DNA from: Streptomyces sp. NBC_00448
Lineage (GTDB): Bacteria > Actinomycetota > Actinomycetes > Streptomycetales > Streptomycetaceae
Assembly (NCBI RefSeq): GCF_036014115.1
Contig: NZ_CP107913.1
Span: 3,537,001-3,601,000, forward strand
Length of the DNA: 64,000 bases
Direction: 5' to 3'
The notes under the pieces: generated by a model
The model's input: the letters and a program-made list of their open reading frames with translations, nothing else
Databases searched by the model: none
What the model was told of the DNA's origin: nothing
Part shown: one piece after another, positions 31,684 through 40,758 of the stretch
Layout: each line of letters opens with the position of its first letter
How positions within the stretch are numbered: the stretch's first letter is position 1
Program-made: the position numbers and the translations under genes

Positions 31684-32892
31684 GTGAAGAACGCCTGGGT
31701 TCGAGCCGTACAGCGGCTGGAGAGCGACTACCTCTCCCGCATGGGCCTGTCCCTGCCGCTGGCGGCTCTCGTCATCGTGGTCGTCGCCGACCTGCTCGCG
31801 GGCAGGGACCACTTTCTGACCCCCGGCATCGTGGCGGCGCCCCCGCTGGCCGCGATCACCGTCAGCTGGCAGCGCACGCTGTTCATCAGCCTGCTCGGCG
31901 TCGCCATCCAGGGCGCCCTGTCGCCGTACGACGGCGTGACCGACATCCCGAACCACGACGTCCTGTTCGGCCAGCTCTTCGCGTACTGCCTGGTCAGCCT
32001 CTTCAGCATCTACATCGCCTGGCGCCGGGAGACCGGCGCGAAGGCGTTCACGGCGATCACCTCCGTCGCCGAGGCCGCCCAACACGCCCTGATGCACCCG
32101 CCCGCGCCCCGCGTCGGCACGCTCCGGCTCGCGGTGCGCTACGTCTCCGCGGCCGATGCCGCCCAGATCGGCGGCGACCTCTACGCCGTCCTGGACACCC
32201 CGCACGGCGTGCGCGCGCTCATCGGCGACGTCCGCGGCAAGGGGCTGGCCGCCGTGCAGACCTCGGCGGTGGTGCTCGGCGCGTTCCGCGAGGCGGCGTA
32301 CGACGAGGGCGGGCTCGACACGGTCGCCGCGCGGGTCGACACGAGTGTGGCGCGGCACGTGGACACCGGGGACTTCATCACCGCGCTCTTCGCGCAGTTC
32401 GACAAGCCGGACAGCGTCGAGTTGCTGCACTACGGCCATGTGGCGCCGCTGCGGGTCTCTCGCGACGGCTCCGTGGAGACGCTGGAGCCGGTCGATCCCT
32501 GGGTGCCGTTGGGGCTCGCGGACATGGTCTCGACGTCATCGCCCGCGCAGGTGTCCGCGCCCGGGTCCGGGTCTTCCGACGCCTCGGCCCGTGCCGCGCG
32601 GGGGCCCGCGCCCTGGCGGGTGCCGCTCCTGCCCGGGGACATCCTCGTGCTGTGCACCGACGGTGTGATCGAGGCGCGCAGCCCCCGCGACAACTCCTTC
32701 TACCCGCTTTCGGAGCGGGTCGGCCCCCTCGTCGCCGGCTGCGGCCACGACCTCGACGGCGCCGTCGAGCGCGTCTACGCGGATCTGTTGCGGCACGCCG
32801 GCGGTTCCCTCGCCGACGACGTCGTCCTCCTGCTCCTCTCCCCCATCCCCCGCCCCCTCCCCACCCACCCCCCGGACCCACCCCTCGTCTAG
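31684..32892 (+). CDS. Membrane-anchored SpoIIE/PP2C-type serine phosphatase
   Basis: A 402-residue protein. Residues 18-120 hold three or four hydrophobic segments (LPLAALVIVVVADLL and LFAYCLVSLFSIYIAW). From about 150 to 390 a PP2C-like SpoIIE domain follows with IGGDLYAV, IGDVRGKGLAA, ILVLCTDGVIEAR and LADDVVLLLL, where aspartates bind manganese. A low-complexity insertion (about 285-315) sits inside it. Such phosphatases often act on anti-sigma factor antagonists; no partner is adjacent. Start GTG 31684 is the only fitting one. Divergent from the M1 peptidase. Confidence 0.85.
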   Translation: MKNAWVRAVQRLESDYLSRMGLSLPLAALVIVVVADLLAGRDHFLTPGIVAAPPLAAITVSWQRTLFISLLGVAIQGALSPYDGVTDIPNHDVLFGQLFAYCLVSLFSIYIAWRRETGAKAFTAITSVAEAAQHALMHPPAPRVGTLRLAVRYVSAADAAQIGGDLYAVLDTPHGVRALIGDVRGKGLAAVQTSAVVLGAFREAAYDEGGLDTVAARVDTSVARHVDTGDFITALFAQFDKPDSVELLHYGHVAPLRVSRDGSVETLEPVDPWVPLGLADMVSTSSPAQVSAPGSGSSDASARAARGPAPWRVPLLPGDILVLCTDGVIEARSPRDNSFYPLSERVGPLVAGCGHDLDGAVERVYADLLRHAGGSLADDVVLLLLSPIPRPLPTHPPDPPLV

Positions 32893-32941
32893 CCGCCCCG
32901 CCGTCCCGGTCGCGGTCTCGTTCCCGACCACAGCCCCGTGC

Positions 32942-33130
32942 TGGGCTGAGCGCGCAGTTCCCCGCGCCCCTGTTGGGGCTGATCTGCGCTGTCGTCCGCG
33001 GGTTCCCCCGCCCCTGGGTGGCGGGGTCTGCGCGAAAGGAGCCGCACCTGCACAGGGGCGCGGGGAACTGCGCGCTCAGCCCACCACCGAGGGGTGGTCC
33101 CTCCACCGACAGAACGCACCACCCCGGGGG
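32942..33130. repeat. Dispersed hairpin repeat, copy B, with a perfect 32-bp inverted repeat
   Basis: 32942-32973 is the exact reverse complement of 33052-33083, with 78 nt between (core TTCCCCGCGCCCC). The right arm continues into the shared module ending in CACCACCCCGGGGGGTCA at the stop of the FAD oxidoreductase. It lies between two convergent genes and probably acts as a terminator. See copies A and E. Confidence 0.75.
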
Positions 33131-33131
33131 G

Positions 33132-36098
33132 TCAGGGCCCCCTACGGGTCACCCGCTCCAGGGCGAGGAGGACCGACTCGTACGGCTCACCCGTGGCGTG
33201 TTCCATGGCCAGTTCGCACATCCGGTTCGCCGAGAGGTGGGCGTCGAAGGCGCGGGCGGCGACCTCTTCCGCCTCGGGGCGGGTCGCCGCGGCGGTGAGC
33301 GATTCGTGGAGCATGCCCCGGTCCCCGGCGAAGCCGCAGCACCCCGCGTCGTCGGGGACGACGACGTCCTGCGCGCAGGCCCGGGCGACAGCCTCAAGCG
33401 CGGTCACGCCGTCGCCGGTGCCGGCGGCGTCACCGAGGTGGACCGCCGCGCAGGTGGGGTGCAGGACCACGGACTCGATCGGCCGGGTGACCACCAGCTT
33501 GGGCAGGAGCTGGCCGGCCGCCCAGGCCACCGCGTCGACGACGGTCAACTCCCCGTGCAGTTCGCGGTTGGCGTCGGTGAGGTAGGGCACGACCTCGCGG
33601 GAGAGCCCGAGCGCACAGGATTGGGCGTCCACGACCACGGGCAGCCGCCCGCCGCCGGTCCACGCCCAGGCATGCTCCACGACCCGGTTCGCCATGACCG
33701 CGTTGCCCGCGTCGTACCCCTTGGAGTGCCAGATGGTGGCGCAGCAGGCGCGGGTCGCGTCGGGCGGAATCCACAGCGGCTGCCCGGCCCGCTCGGCGAG
33801 GGTGACCAGCGCCTGCACCACCCAGCCGCGGCCGCTGCCTCGCGGCGGGCCGAAGATCCGGTTGACGCACGAGGGGAAGTAGACCGCGGCGGCGCCCTGC
33901 CGCTGCGTCCGCGGCAGGTGCGGCGCGGCCCCCGGGGTCTCCGGCAGCCATTCGGGGACGAGTTCGGGCCGCAGCGCCCGGCGGGCGAGCCCGCTCGCGG
34001 AGGTGAGCGGGCGGTCGCCGGCCCGGTCGCGTACGGCGCCGGCCGCGCCGAGGCCGGCGCGGACGGCCCGTTCCACCGTGGGCCAGTGGGTGGCGAGCGA
34101 GGCGGCGGCACGCTGCTCGGCGCGGGTGTGCCCGGCCCGGCGGAAGTCCCTCATCAGCGCGCCGGTGTCGATGCCGACCGGGCAGGCGGCCGCGCACAGC
34201 GAGTCGCCGGCGCACGTGTCGACGGCGTCGTGGCCGTAGGCGTCGAGGAGTTCGCGGAGCACCGGCGAGCCGGCCGGCTGCCGGAACATCTCGCGGCGCA
34301 GCACGATCCGTTGCCGGGGGGTGGTGGTCACGTCCCGGCTGGGGCAGACCGGTTCGCAGAAGCCGCACTCGATGCAGGGGTCGGCGGCGGCCTCGGTGGC
34401 GGGCAGCGTCTTGAGGCCGCGCAGGTGGCCGCGCGGGTCCTGGTCGAGGACGACGCGGGGGGCGAGGATGCCGTCGGGGTCCAGGAGCGCCTTGACCCGC
34501 CACATCAGGGCGGTGGCGCGCGAGCCCCACTCCAACTCCAGGAACGGAGCAAGGTTGCGCCCAGTGCCGTGTTCGGCTTTCAGCGACCCGTCGAACCGCT
34601 CGGTGACGGTGTGGCAGAAGTCGTCCATGAAGGCGGCGTACCGCTCCACGTCGGCCGGGTCGGCCGCGTCGAAGGCGAGCAGGAAGTGCAGGTTGCCGTG
34701 GGCGGCGTGGCCGGCCACCGCCGCGTCGAAGCCGTGTCGCTCCTGGAGCGCCAGCAACTCCGCGCACGCCTCGGCCAGCCGGGCCGGCGGCACCGCGAAG
34801 TCCTCGGTGATCAGGGTGGTGCCGGGCGGCCGGCGACCGCCGACCGCGGCCACGAAGGCCTTGCGGACCCGCCACAGCCGCCCGATCGTCTCGGGGTCGC
34901 GGCTGAAGTCGTTGCCGGCCGAGGGCACCGGCGCGACCAGCCCGAGGTCGTCGCAGACCCGGCGCGCGGCCCGCTCGTACGCGGCCAGCTCGGTCTCGTC
35001 GGTGGCCTGGAACTCCACCAGCAGTGCGGCGCACTCCGCCGGCAGCCCCTCCCAGTCGGCCGGCACCCCGGCCACGCCGACGGACGCCCGCAGCACATGG
35101 CCGTCCATCAGCTCGACGGCCTCCGCGCCGGCCTGCGCGAAGAGCGGCACCGCGGCCGCGGCGGCGTCGAGCGTGGGGAAGAAGAGCAGCCCGGCGGTGG
35201 CGGCGGCCCGGACCGGCAGCGTCTCGTAGACCGCCTCGGCGACGAAGCCGAGGGTGCCCTGCGAGCCGACCATCAGCCCGCGCAGGATCTGCACCGGGGT
35301 CTCGGCGTCGAGGAAGGCGTCCAGCCGGTAGCCGCTGGTGTTCTTGATCGCGTGCTTGGCGCGGATGCGGGCGGTCAGCCCCGGGTCGCCCTCGATCTCG
35401 TCCTTCAGGTCCAGCAGGCCCTGGTGCAGCTCGGGTTCGGCGGCGGCCAGCGCCGTGTCGGCCTCGGGGTCGCCGGTGTCCACCACGGTCCCGGACGGCA
35501 GCACCGCGGTGAGCGACACGACCGTGCGGTAGGAGTCGCGGCTGGTGCCGGCGGCCATCCCCGAGGCGTTGTTCGCCAGCACCCCGCCGATCGTGGCGGC
35601 GCCCGCGCTGGCCGGGTCGGGCCCCAGCACCCGCCGGTGCCGGGCCAGCGCGGCGTTCACCCGGGCCAGTACGGTCCCGGGCAGCACCCGGGCGCGGGCG
35701 CCGTCGGCCTCGACCTCGACCCCGCTGAAGTGGCGCCGCACGTCCACCAGGATGTCCTCGCCCTGCGCCTGCCCGTTCAGGCTGGTGCCGGCCGCCCGGA
35801 AGACCAGGTTGCGGCGCTGCCCGCGGGCGTAACCCATCAGCTTGACGACGTCCTGCACGCTGTCGGGGACCACCACGACCTGCGGCACGAAGCGGTACGG
35901 GCTCGCGTCGGAGGCGTAGCGCACCAGGTCGGAGATGCCGCCGAGCACCTTGCCCGGGCCGAGCAGCACTTCGAGGTCGGTGCGCAGCCCGTGCGGGGTG
36001 CCGCCCGCGCGGGCCTCCTCGACCCGGTCCGGCGCCGGACGCACATCCGCGGCGGGCACGGGCCGCCACCTGTCCCCCCGCGGGTCACGCTTGGGCAT
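33132..36098 (-). CDS. FAD-linked oxidoreductase with C-terminal Fe-S domain (D-lactate/glycolate dehydrogenase type)
   Basis: A 988-residue flavoprotein. Residues about 60-250 form a PCMH-type FAD-binding domain (AAGTSLNGQAQGEDILVDV), then comes a C-terminal oxidase domain to about 590 with GHAAHGNLHFLL and KAEHGTGRNLAP. Then follow two ferredoxin-like clusters, CIECGFCEPVCP and CAGDSLCAAACPVG. The end carries CCG-type cysteine pairs (CCATIWHSKGYD, DDAGCCGF). This order matches GlcD/GlcF-like fused dehydrogenases that oxidise D-2-hydroxy acids and pass electrons to the respiratory chain. The substrate is inferred only from family. ATG 36098 follows CGGAGGTCC. Confidence 0.8.
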   Translation of the reverse strand: MPKRDPRGDRWRPVPAADVRPAPDRVEEARAGGTPHGLRTDLEVLLGPGKVLGGISDLVRYASDASPYRFVPQVVVVPDSVQDVVKLMGYARGQRRNLVFRAAGTSLNGQAQGEDILVDVRRHFSGVEVEADGARARVLPGTVLARVNAALARHRRVLGPDPASAGAATIGGVLANNASGMAAGTSRDSYRTVVSLTAVLPSGTVVDTGDPEADTALAAAEPELHQGLLDLKDEIEGDPGLTARIRAKHAIKNTSGYRLDAFLDAETPVQILRGLMVGSQGTLGFVAEAVYETLPVRAAATAGLLFFPTLDAAAAAVPLFAQAGAEAVELMDGHVLRASVGVAGVPADWEGLPAECAALLVEFQATDETELAAYERAARRVCDDLGLVAPVPSAGNDFSRDPETIGRLWRVRKAFVAAVGGRRPPGTTLITEDFAVPPARLAEACAELLALQERHGFDAAVAGHAAHGNLHFLLAFDAADPADVERYAAFMDDFCHTVTERFDGSLKAEHGTGRNLAPFLELEWGSRATALMWRVKALLDPDGILAPRVVLDQDPRGHLRGLKTLPATEAAADPCIECGFCEPVCPSRDVTTTPRQRIVLRREMFRQPAGSPVLRELLDAYGHDAVDTCAGDSLCAAACPVGIDTGALMRDFRRAGHTRAEQRAAASLATHWPTVERAVRAGLGAAGAVRDRAGDRPLTSASGLARRALRPELVPEWLPETPGAAPHLPRTQRQGAAAVYFPSCVNRIFGPPRGSGRGWVVQALVTLAERAGQPLWIPPDATRACCATIWHSKGYDAGNAVMANRVVEHAWAWTGGGRLPVVVDAQSCALGLSREVVPYLTDANRELHGELTVVDAVAWAAGQLLPKLVVTRPIESVVLHPTCAAVHLGDAAGTGDGVTALEAVARACAQDVVVPDDAGCCGFAGDRGMLHESLTAAATRPEAEEVAARAFDAHLSANRMCELAMEHATGEPYESVLLALERVTRRGP

Positions 36099-36164
36099 CC
36101 GGACCTCCGATAAGGGGATCGTCACACCGCTTCGCACACCGTTCCGCCGGCCACTCCGTACGCC

Positions 36165-36209
36165 GTTCCGTCCGTCGTCCCGCCGGCTGTTCCGTCCGTC
36201 GTCCCGCCG
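36165..36209. repeat. 21-bp direct repeat pair
   Basis: A 21-bp sequence beginning GTTCCGTCCGTCGTCCCGCC is present at 36165-36185 and again at 36189-36209. It lies in the 192-bp gap between the FAD oxidoreductase start and the sortase stop. No function is evident. Confidence 0.7.
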
Positions 36210-36290
36210 ATCGTCCGGTACGGAACCCCGCCGGGCGTTCCGTCCCCGTACGCGCCCATCTCGATGGGCACCCTTGCACCTGTCCGCACC

Positions 36291-36992
36291 CTAAGCCCCG
36301 CTGCCGGGCGCCGCGCGCGAGCCGGTCAGGGAGGCATAGACCACGACGTTCGCCGAGTACGCCTGCCGCGCGCTGTCGAAGTCGCCGCCACAGGTGATCA
36401 ACCGCAGCTCGGGGCGGTCCGCGGCGTCGGAGCCGTAGACCCGGGTCGCGTCGAAGTGGTCCTTCGGGACCACCTCCACCGCCTCCACCGAGAAGTCCGC
36501 GACCGAGTGGTCCGCCCGGGTCACCGCGACCAGCGCGCCGGGCTTGACCGTGCTCAGCGGGAAGAAGACCGCGGGACCGGTCTCGGTGTCCACGTGCCCG
36601 ACGATCAGCGCCGCGCCGGCCGTCCCCGGGGTCGGGCCGCCGGTGTACCAGCCGGCCACCTTCGGGGTCGAGTACGGCGGCGGGTCGATCGTGCCGTCGG
36701 TCAACCCGCGCCCGACCAGGTCGGCGTGCAGCCCGACCGAGCCGATGTCGAGCCGGACCGGGTCGGACGCGGGCAGCGGGACATGGGCCGCGTACAGGTG
36801 CGGCGGGTGGTCGTTCGCCGCCGCGGCCTGCGCACGGACGGCCCCGGCGGCGGCGGTACCGCCGCCGGAGCCGTGTCCGACCAGCCAGGCCGCCAGCAGG
36901 AGCAGTCCGACCGCCAGGGCCGTCCACGTCTTGCTGTCGGGCCTGGCCCGGGTGTCGGCCTGGACCGCTTCCGCGTCCTCCCCTTCGGGCAT
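36291..36992 (-). CDS. Class F sortase
   Basis: A 233-residue membrane-anchored transpeptidase. One hydrophobic anchor is at about 24-40 (ALAVGLLLLAAWLVG), then a sortase barrel with the catalytic histidine H133 (VGHVD), cysteine C201 (RLITCGG) and arginine R209 (SARQAYSANVVV). These are the class F signature. It should attach a surface protein to the cell envelope. Its start lies 5 bp after the stop of the poly-Ser protein gene, which is the likely partner or substrate, and both are probably one operon. Confidence 0.85.
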   Translation of the reverse strand: MPEGEDAEAVQADTRARPDSKTWTALAVGLLLLAAWLVGHGSGGGTAAAGAVRAQAAAANDHPPHLYAAHVPLPASDPVRLDIGSVGLHADLVGRGLTDGTIDPPPYSTPKVAGWYTGGPTPGTAGAALIVGHVDTETGPAVFFPLSTVKPGALVAVTRADHSVADFSVEAVEVVPKDHFDATRVYGSDAADRPELRLITCGGDFDSARQAYSANVVVYASLTGSRAAPGSGA

Positions 36993-36997
36993 GCCGG

Positions 36998-37675
36998 TCA
37001 GCCGCGGGCCGCGCTGCGGCGCCGGTAGAGCGCGAGACCGGCCAGGCCGGCCGCCGCGACACCACCGGTGACCAGCAGCGGAGCGGTGCTGCCACCGGCC
37101 GCCGCCGGACCGGCGGCGAGCTGCTCGGCGCCACCGCTGCGGGCGGCGAGCTGCCGGGCCGCGCCGCCACCGCCGGCCGGCACCGGATTGACCGGGTGGA
37201 TCGGGTTGACCGGCGTGACGCTGCTGCTGGTGCTGACCGTGATGGACGCGCTGGCGGAGCTGGTGCCGTCCTGGCAGCGCACCGCGATCGCGTACGAGCC
37301 CTGCACGGCGTCGGACCTGATGAACGCGTCACCCTCCATGCCCCGGCCGCCGCCGGCCGGGGCCAGGGTCACGGTGTCCACGAACACGTCGGCGCTGGCC
37401 GTCGCGCTCTTCCCGGCCTTGCAGGAGGTCGCAAGGTGCAGGGAGACCACGCCGCCGGGGGCGACGGTCCGCGGCGAGACGTCCATGCTGCCCGCGCCGG
37501 ACGACGAGCTGCTCGACGAGCTCGACGAACTGGACGAACTGCTGGACGAGGAGCTGCCCGCCCCTCCCCCGCCGTCGTCGGCGACGGCCGGCTTCGGCAG
37601 TCCGGAGACGCCGCCCACGGCGAGCACGGCGACGGCGCCGGCAGCAGCGACGGCGGGCAGTTTCAGACCAAACAT
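36998..37675 (-). CDS. Secreted Ser-rich surface protein, sortase partner
   Basis: A 225-residue protein with a signal peptide (VAAAGAVAVLAVGGVSG near 8-25), then a run of about 19 serines (41-59), then a beta-rich domain (65-150) with two cysteines (C84 in LATSCKAG, C133 in VRCQDG). The C-terminus has a hydrophobic helix (LLVTGGVAAAGLAGLALY) and RRR, the layout of a cell-wall sorting tail, though no clear LPxTG is present. The order and 5-bp gap to the class F sortase suggest it is anchored or processed by that enzyme. ATG 37675 follows GGAGG. Confidence 0.7.
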   Translation of the reverse strand: MFGLKLPAVAAAGAVAVLAVGGVSGLPKPAVADDGGGGAGSSSSSSSSSSSSSSSSSSSGAGSMDVSPRTVAPGGVVSLHLATSCKAGKSATASADVFVDTVTLAPAGGGRGMEGDAFIRSDAVQGSYAIAVRCQDGTSSASASITVSTSSSVTPVNPIHPVNPVPAGGGGAARQLAARSGGAEQLAAGPAAAGGSTAPLLVTGGVAAAGLAGLALYRRRSAARG

Positions 37676-37866
37676 GAGGACCTCCGCTCAGCCGGGAGCG
37701 GGGACCCGCGCCCGGTGCTTACGAAGATTCCGCCGCCCGGCGCCGCCCGCACTCCGAGCGGCGGCTCAGTGGTCCATTGGGGTGACTATTCGTCTACGGA
37801 GAGTAAAAACGGCGCGTCCGGCTCACAGGTGCGGGCCGACCGCCGTAGAGGGTGCCGCAGCCGCGG

Positions 37867-37917
37867 GGTGCCGGTGCCGGGGGGGTGCCGGTGCCGAGGG
37901 GGTGCCGGTGCCGAGGG
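37867..37917. repeat. Three tandem 17-bp repeats
   Basis: Units of GGTGCCGGTGCCGAGGG lie at 37867-37883 (one change), 37884-37900 and 37901-37917, and end exactly at the stop codon of the HAD gene. The array sits at the 3' end of the minus-strand HAD gene. Role unknown. Confidence 0.75.
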
Positions 37918-38697
37918 TCAGATCTCGTCGACGAGGTCCGCGATCGAGTCGACCACCCGGGACGGGCGGAAGGGGTATCGGTCGATGTCCCGGCGGGTGG
38001 TCAGCCCGGTGAGCACCAGGAACGTCTCCATGCCGGACTCCAGCCCGGCCAGCACGTCGGTGTCCATCCGGTCGCCGATCATCGCGCTGCTCTCGGAGTG
38101 CGCGCCGATGACGTTCAGCCCGGCCCGCATCATCAGCGGGTTCGGCTTGCCGACGAAGTACGGGTCCTTGCCGGTCGCCTTCGTGATCAGCGCCGCCACC
38201 GAGCCCGCGGCCGGCAGCACGCCCTCCGGCGAGGGGCCGGTCTGGTCGGGGTTGGTGCAGATGAAGCGGGCGCCGCCGTTGATCAGCCGGATCGCCTTCG
38301 TCAGCGCCTCGAAGCTGTAGGTGCGGGTCTCGCCGAGCACCACGTAGTCCGGGTCGTGGTCGGTCAGGACGTAGCCGACGTCGTGCAGCGCGGTGGTCAG
38401 GCCCGCCTCGCCGATGACGTACGCGGTGCCGCCCGGCCGCTGGTCGTCGAGGAACTTCGCGGTGGCCAGCGCCGAGGTCCAGATGTTGCCCACCGGCACG
38501 TCAAGACCCATCCGGGTCAGCCGCGCGTGCAGGTCGCGCGGGGTGTAGATGGAGTTGTTGGTCAGCACCAGGAACGGCTTGCCCGACGCCCTGAGCCCCT
38601 TGAGGAACGCGTCCGCGCCCGGAATCGGGGTGCCTTCGTGGATCAGCACCCCGTCCATGTCGGTCAGCCACGACTCGATCGGCTTGCGTGTCGACAC
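37918..38697 (-). CDS. HAD-family hydrolase, NagD-like
   Basis: A 259-residue phosphatase of the NagD/4-nitrophenylphosphatase branch of HAD enzymes. The nucleophile motif is LTDMDGVLIHEG (about 11-22), followed by FLVLTNNSIYT (motif II) and GDRMDTDVLAGLESGM near the end (motif IV). The C2-type cap lies between. It removes phosphate from a small metabolite; the substrate is not known. Start GTG 38697 follows AGGAGAGCG. It runs in the same direction as the binding protein gene upstream (89 bp apart) but is probably not part of that pathway. Confidence 0.8.
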   Translation of the reverse strand: MSTRKPIESWLTDMDGVLIHEGTPIPGADAFLKGLRASGKPFLVLTNNSIYTPRDLHARLTRMGLDVPVGNIWTSALATAKFLDDQRPGGTAYVIGEAGLTTALHDVGYVLTDHDPDYVVLGETRTYSFEALTKAIRLINGGARFICTNPDQTGPSPEGVLPAAGSVAALITKATGKDPYFVGKPNPLMMRAGLNVIGAHSESSAMIGDRMDTDVLAGLESGMETFLVLTGLTTRRDIDRYPFRPSRVVDSIADLVDEI

Positions 38698-38786
38698 GGC
38701 TCGCTCTCCTGTCCTGGGTACCGCCTGAGATGTACCAAGCGTAGCCGGGGCGGGTCGGCCCCGCCCCGGCCGTCCAGCCCGCGGTA

Positions 38787-39878
38787 TCAGCTGCTGCCGG
38801 TGGCGGACCTCCACGCCTCGACGTACGAGTCGAGGTTGTCGTTGATGTCCTTCCAGTCCGGCGTGAAGACGTCCACGCCCGCCATGATCTGCTTCAGGGC
38901 GGCCGCGTTGGCGTCGGTCGCGGTCACGTCGGTGCGGGCGGCGAAGCCGCCGCCCACCGAGGAGACCTCCTGCTGCACGGCCGGGCTGAGGAAGTAGTCC
39001 AGCAGCTTCTTGCCGGCGTCCTCGTGCGGGGCGTTCTTCACCAGACCCGCCGCGTACGGCAGCGCGAACGTGGTCGGCTTGCCGGTCGCGTTCGCCGCCG
39101 GGAAGAAGATGCCCTGGTTCGGCATGGACGCCTTGTCGGCGTAGTTCATCTGCACGTCGCCGTTGGCCACGAGCAGTTCGCCCTTGTCGACCTTCGGGGC
39201 GAGCTGGCCGGTCGACGCCGACGGGCCCACGTTGTTCGCCTGGAGCTTCTTCAGGTACGCCATCGCCGCGTCCTTGCCGCCCAGGTCGTGCATCGCCTTG
39301 ATCACCACGGCGGTGCCGTCACCGGCGACGCCCGGCGTCGAGTACTGCAGCTTGCCCTTGAACTTCCCGTCGAGCAGGTCGTCCCACGTCTTCGGCGGCT
39401 GCGCGAGTTCCTTGGTGTTGTAGATGAAGCACAGGTAGTTGTCGACGATCGACTCCCACGAGCCGTCCGCGTCCTTGTCCGCCGCGGCCACCTTGTCCAC
39501 GCCCGCGGGCTTGTACGACGTCAGCAGCCCCTTCTCCTGCGCCTGCTGGATGAACGGGGGAAGCGTCACCACCACGTCGGCCTGCGTGTTCGACTTCTCC
39601 CGCACCAGCCGCTGCACGACCTCGCCGGAGCCGCCCTCCACGTACTTGACCTTGATCCCGGTCTTCGCGGTGAAGTCCTTGAAGACCTTGTTGTAGAACC
39701 CGTCCCCGGTGTCCGTGTGCAGCCCGTCCGCGCTGTACACCGTCACCGTCGTCGACGGCTTGCCGCTGTCCGCCGACGACGAACCCCCGCAGCCGGCCAG
39801 GACGAGGCCCATCACGGCGACCCCGCTCACGGCGGCGATCGGGCTGAGCAGACGGCTGCTGCTGTTGCGCTTGCGCAT
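38787..39878 (-). CDS. ABC transporter substrate-binding lipoprotein (aminophosphonate type)
   Basis: A 363-residue lipoprotein: the signal peptide ends in VLAGCGG (lipobox LAGC, Cys at about 30). The mature part follows the iron/2-aminoethylphosphonate binding protein group: TVTVYSADGLHTDTGDGFYN, VVQRLVREKSNTQADVVVTL, and FALPYAAGLVKNAP. It should bind its ligand outside the membrane and feed the two permeases. It is the last gene of a minus-strand operon with permeases, ATPase, a phosphonatase-like HAD and an FAD oxidoreductase, which points to an aminophosphonate. ATG 39878 is chosen over a longer frame. Confidence 0.8.
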   Translation of the reverse strand: MRKRNSSSRLLSPIAAVSGVAVMGLVLAGCGGSSSADSGKPSTTVTVYSADGLHTDTGDGFYNKVFKDFTAKTGIKVKYVEGGSGEVVQRLVREKSNTQADVVVTLPPFIQQAQEKGLLTSYKPAGVDKVAAADKDADGSWESIVDNYLCFIYNTKELAQPPKTWDDLLDGKFKGKLQYSTPGVAGDGTAVVIKAMHDLGGKDAAMAYLKKLQANNVGPSASTGQLAPKVDKGELLVANGDVQMNYADKASMPNQGIFFPAANATGKPTTFALPYAAGLVKNAPHEDAGKKLLDYFLSPAVQQEVSSVGGGFAARTDVTATDANAAALKQIMAGVDVFTPDWKDINDNLDSYVEAWRSATGSS

Positions 39879-39951
39879 GGCAGATCTAACTCCTTGAGTC
39901 ATGAACGTTGTGGTGAGGTGGGGCAAGAGGTGAGGCGAGAGGTGGGGCGGG

Positions 39952-40758
39952 TCAGCGGAAGGCGGCCCGGGTCCGTATCCGGCCCATCACCAGGAGCACG
40001 ACGAGCGTGCTGACCATGAGCACCACCGCGAGGGCGGCTCCTTCGAAGAGCGAGCCCCGGTTCGTGGCGCCGTAGATCTGTACGGGCAACGGCATCCAGT
40101 CCGGCGGGTAGAGCATCATCGTGGCCGAGAGCTCCCCCATGGACAGCGCGAAGCACAGCCCCGCGGCGGCCGTGAGCGACGGGAGCAGCAGGGGGATGCG
40201 GACCCGCCACAGCACGTACGACGGCCGCGCCCCGAGGCTCGCCGCGCTCTGCTCGTACGCCGGGTCCAGCCGCGCCAGCGCCGCGCTGACGGACTGGTAC
40301 GCGAACGCGGTGACCAGCACGGTGTGCGCGAGGATGACGATCTTCGCGGTGCCGTTGAGCAGGAACGGCGGCTTGGAGAAGGCGACCAGCAGCGACAGCC
40401 CGACCACCACCGACGGCACCGCCACCGGCAGTACGAACAGCCCGTCGAGCAGCTTGCGGGCGCCCCCGCGCAGGCGTTCCGCGGCCAGCGCCGCCCACCC
40501 GCCGACCAGGAGCGCGAGCAGACTCGCGCACAGCGCGGTGAGCAGGCTCGTGGTGAGCGCGTGCAGCGAGTCGCCGCTCCCGATGTCCCGGTAGTGCGCG
40601 AACGTGGCGTGCGAGGGGAAGGCCCCGCTCCAGTTCGTCGCGAACGACGCCATCAGGACGACCAGGAAGGGCAGCGCGAACACCGGCAGGAACAGCGCGA
40701 AGAAGACCACCCAGGACGCGATCCGGCCCGGCCTGCTATGCACCAGCACGGCGTGCAC
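39952..40758 (-). CDS. ABC transporter permease (aminophosphonate type), second
   Basis: A 268-residue permease with six hydrophobic segments. The loop that contacts the ATPase (EQSAASLGARPSYVLWRVRIP) has the EAA-type pattern of importers. It starts at GTG 40758 and overlaps the end of the first permease (stop 40736), so the two are translated together. It forms the membrane channel with that neighbour for the ligand held by the lipoprotein at 38787-39878. Confidence 0.8.
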   Translation of the reverse strand: MHAVLVHSRPGRIASWVVFFALFLPVFALPFLVVLMASFATNWSGAFPSHATFAHYRDIGSGDSLHALTTSLLTALCASLLALLVGGWAALAAERLRGGARKLLDGLFVLPVAVPSVVVGLSLLVAFSKPPFLLNGTAKIVILAHTVLVTAFAYQSVSAALARLDPAYEQSAASLGARPSYVLWRVRIPLLLPSLTAAAGLCFALSMGELSATMMLYPPDWMPLPVQIYGATNRGSLFEGAALAVVLMVSTLVVLLVMGRIRTRAAFR

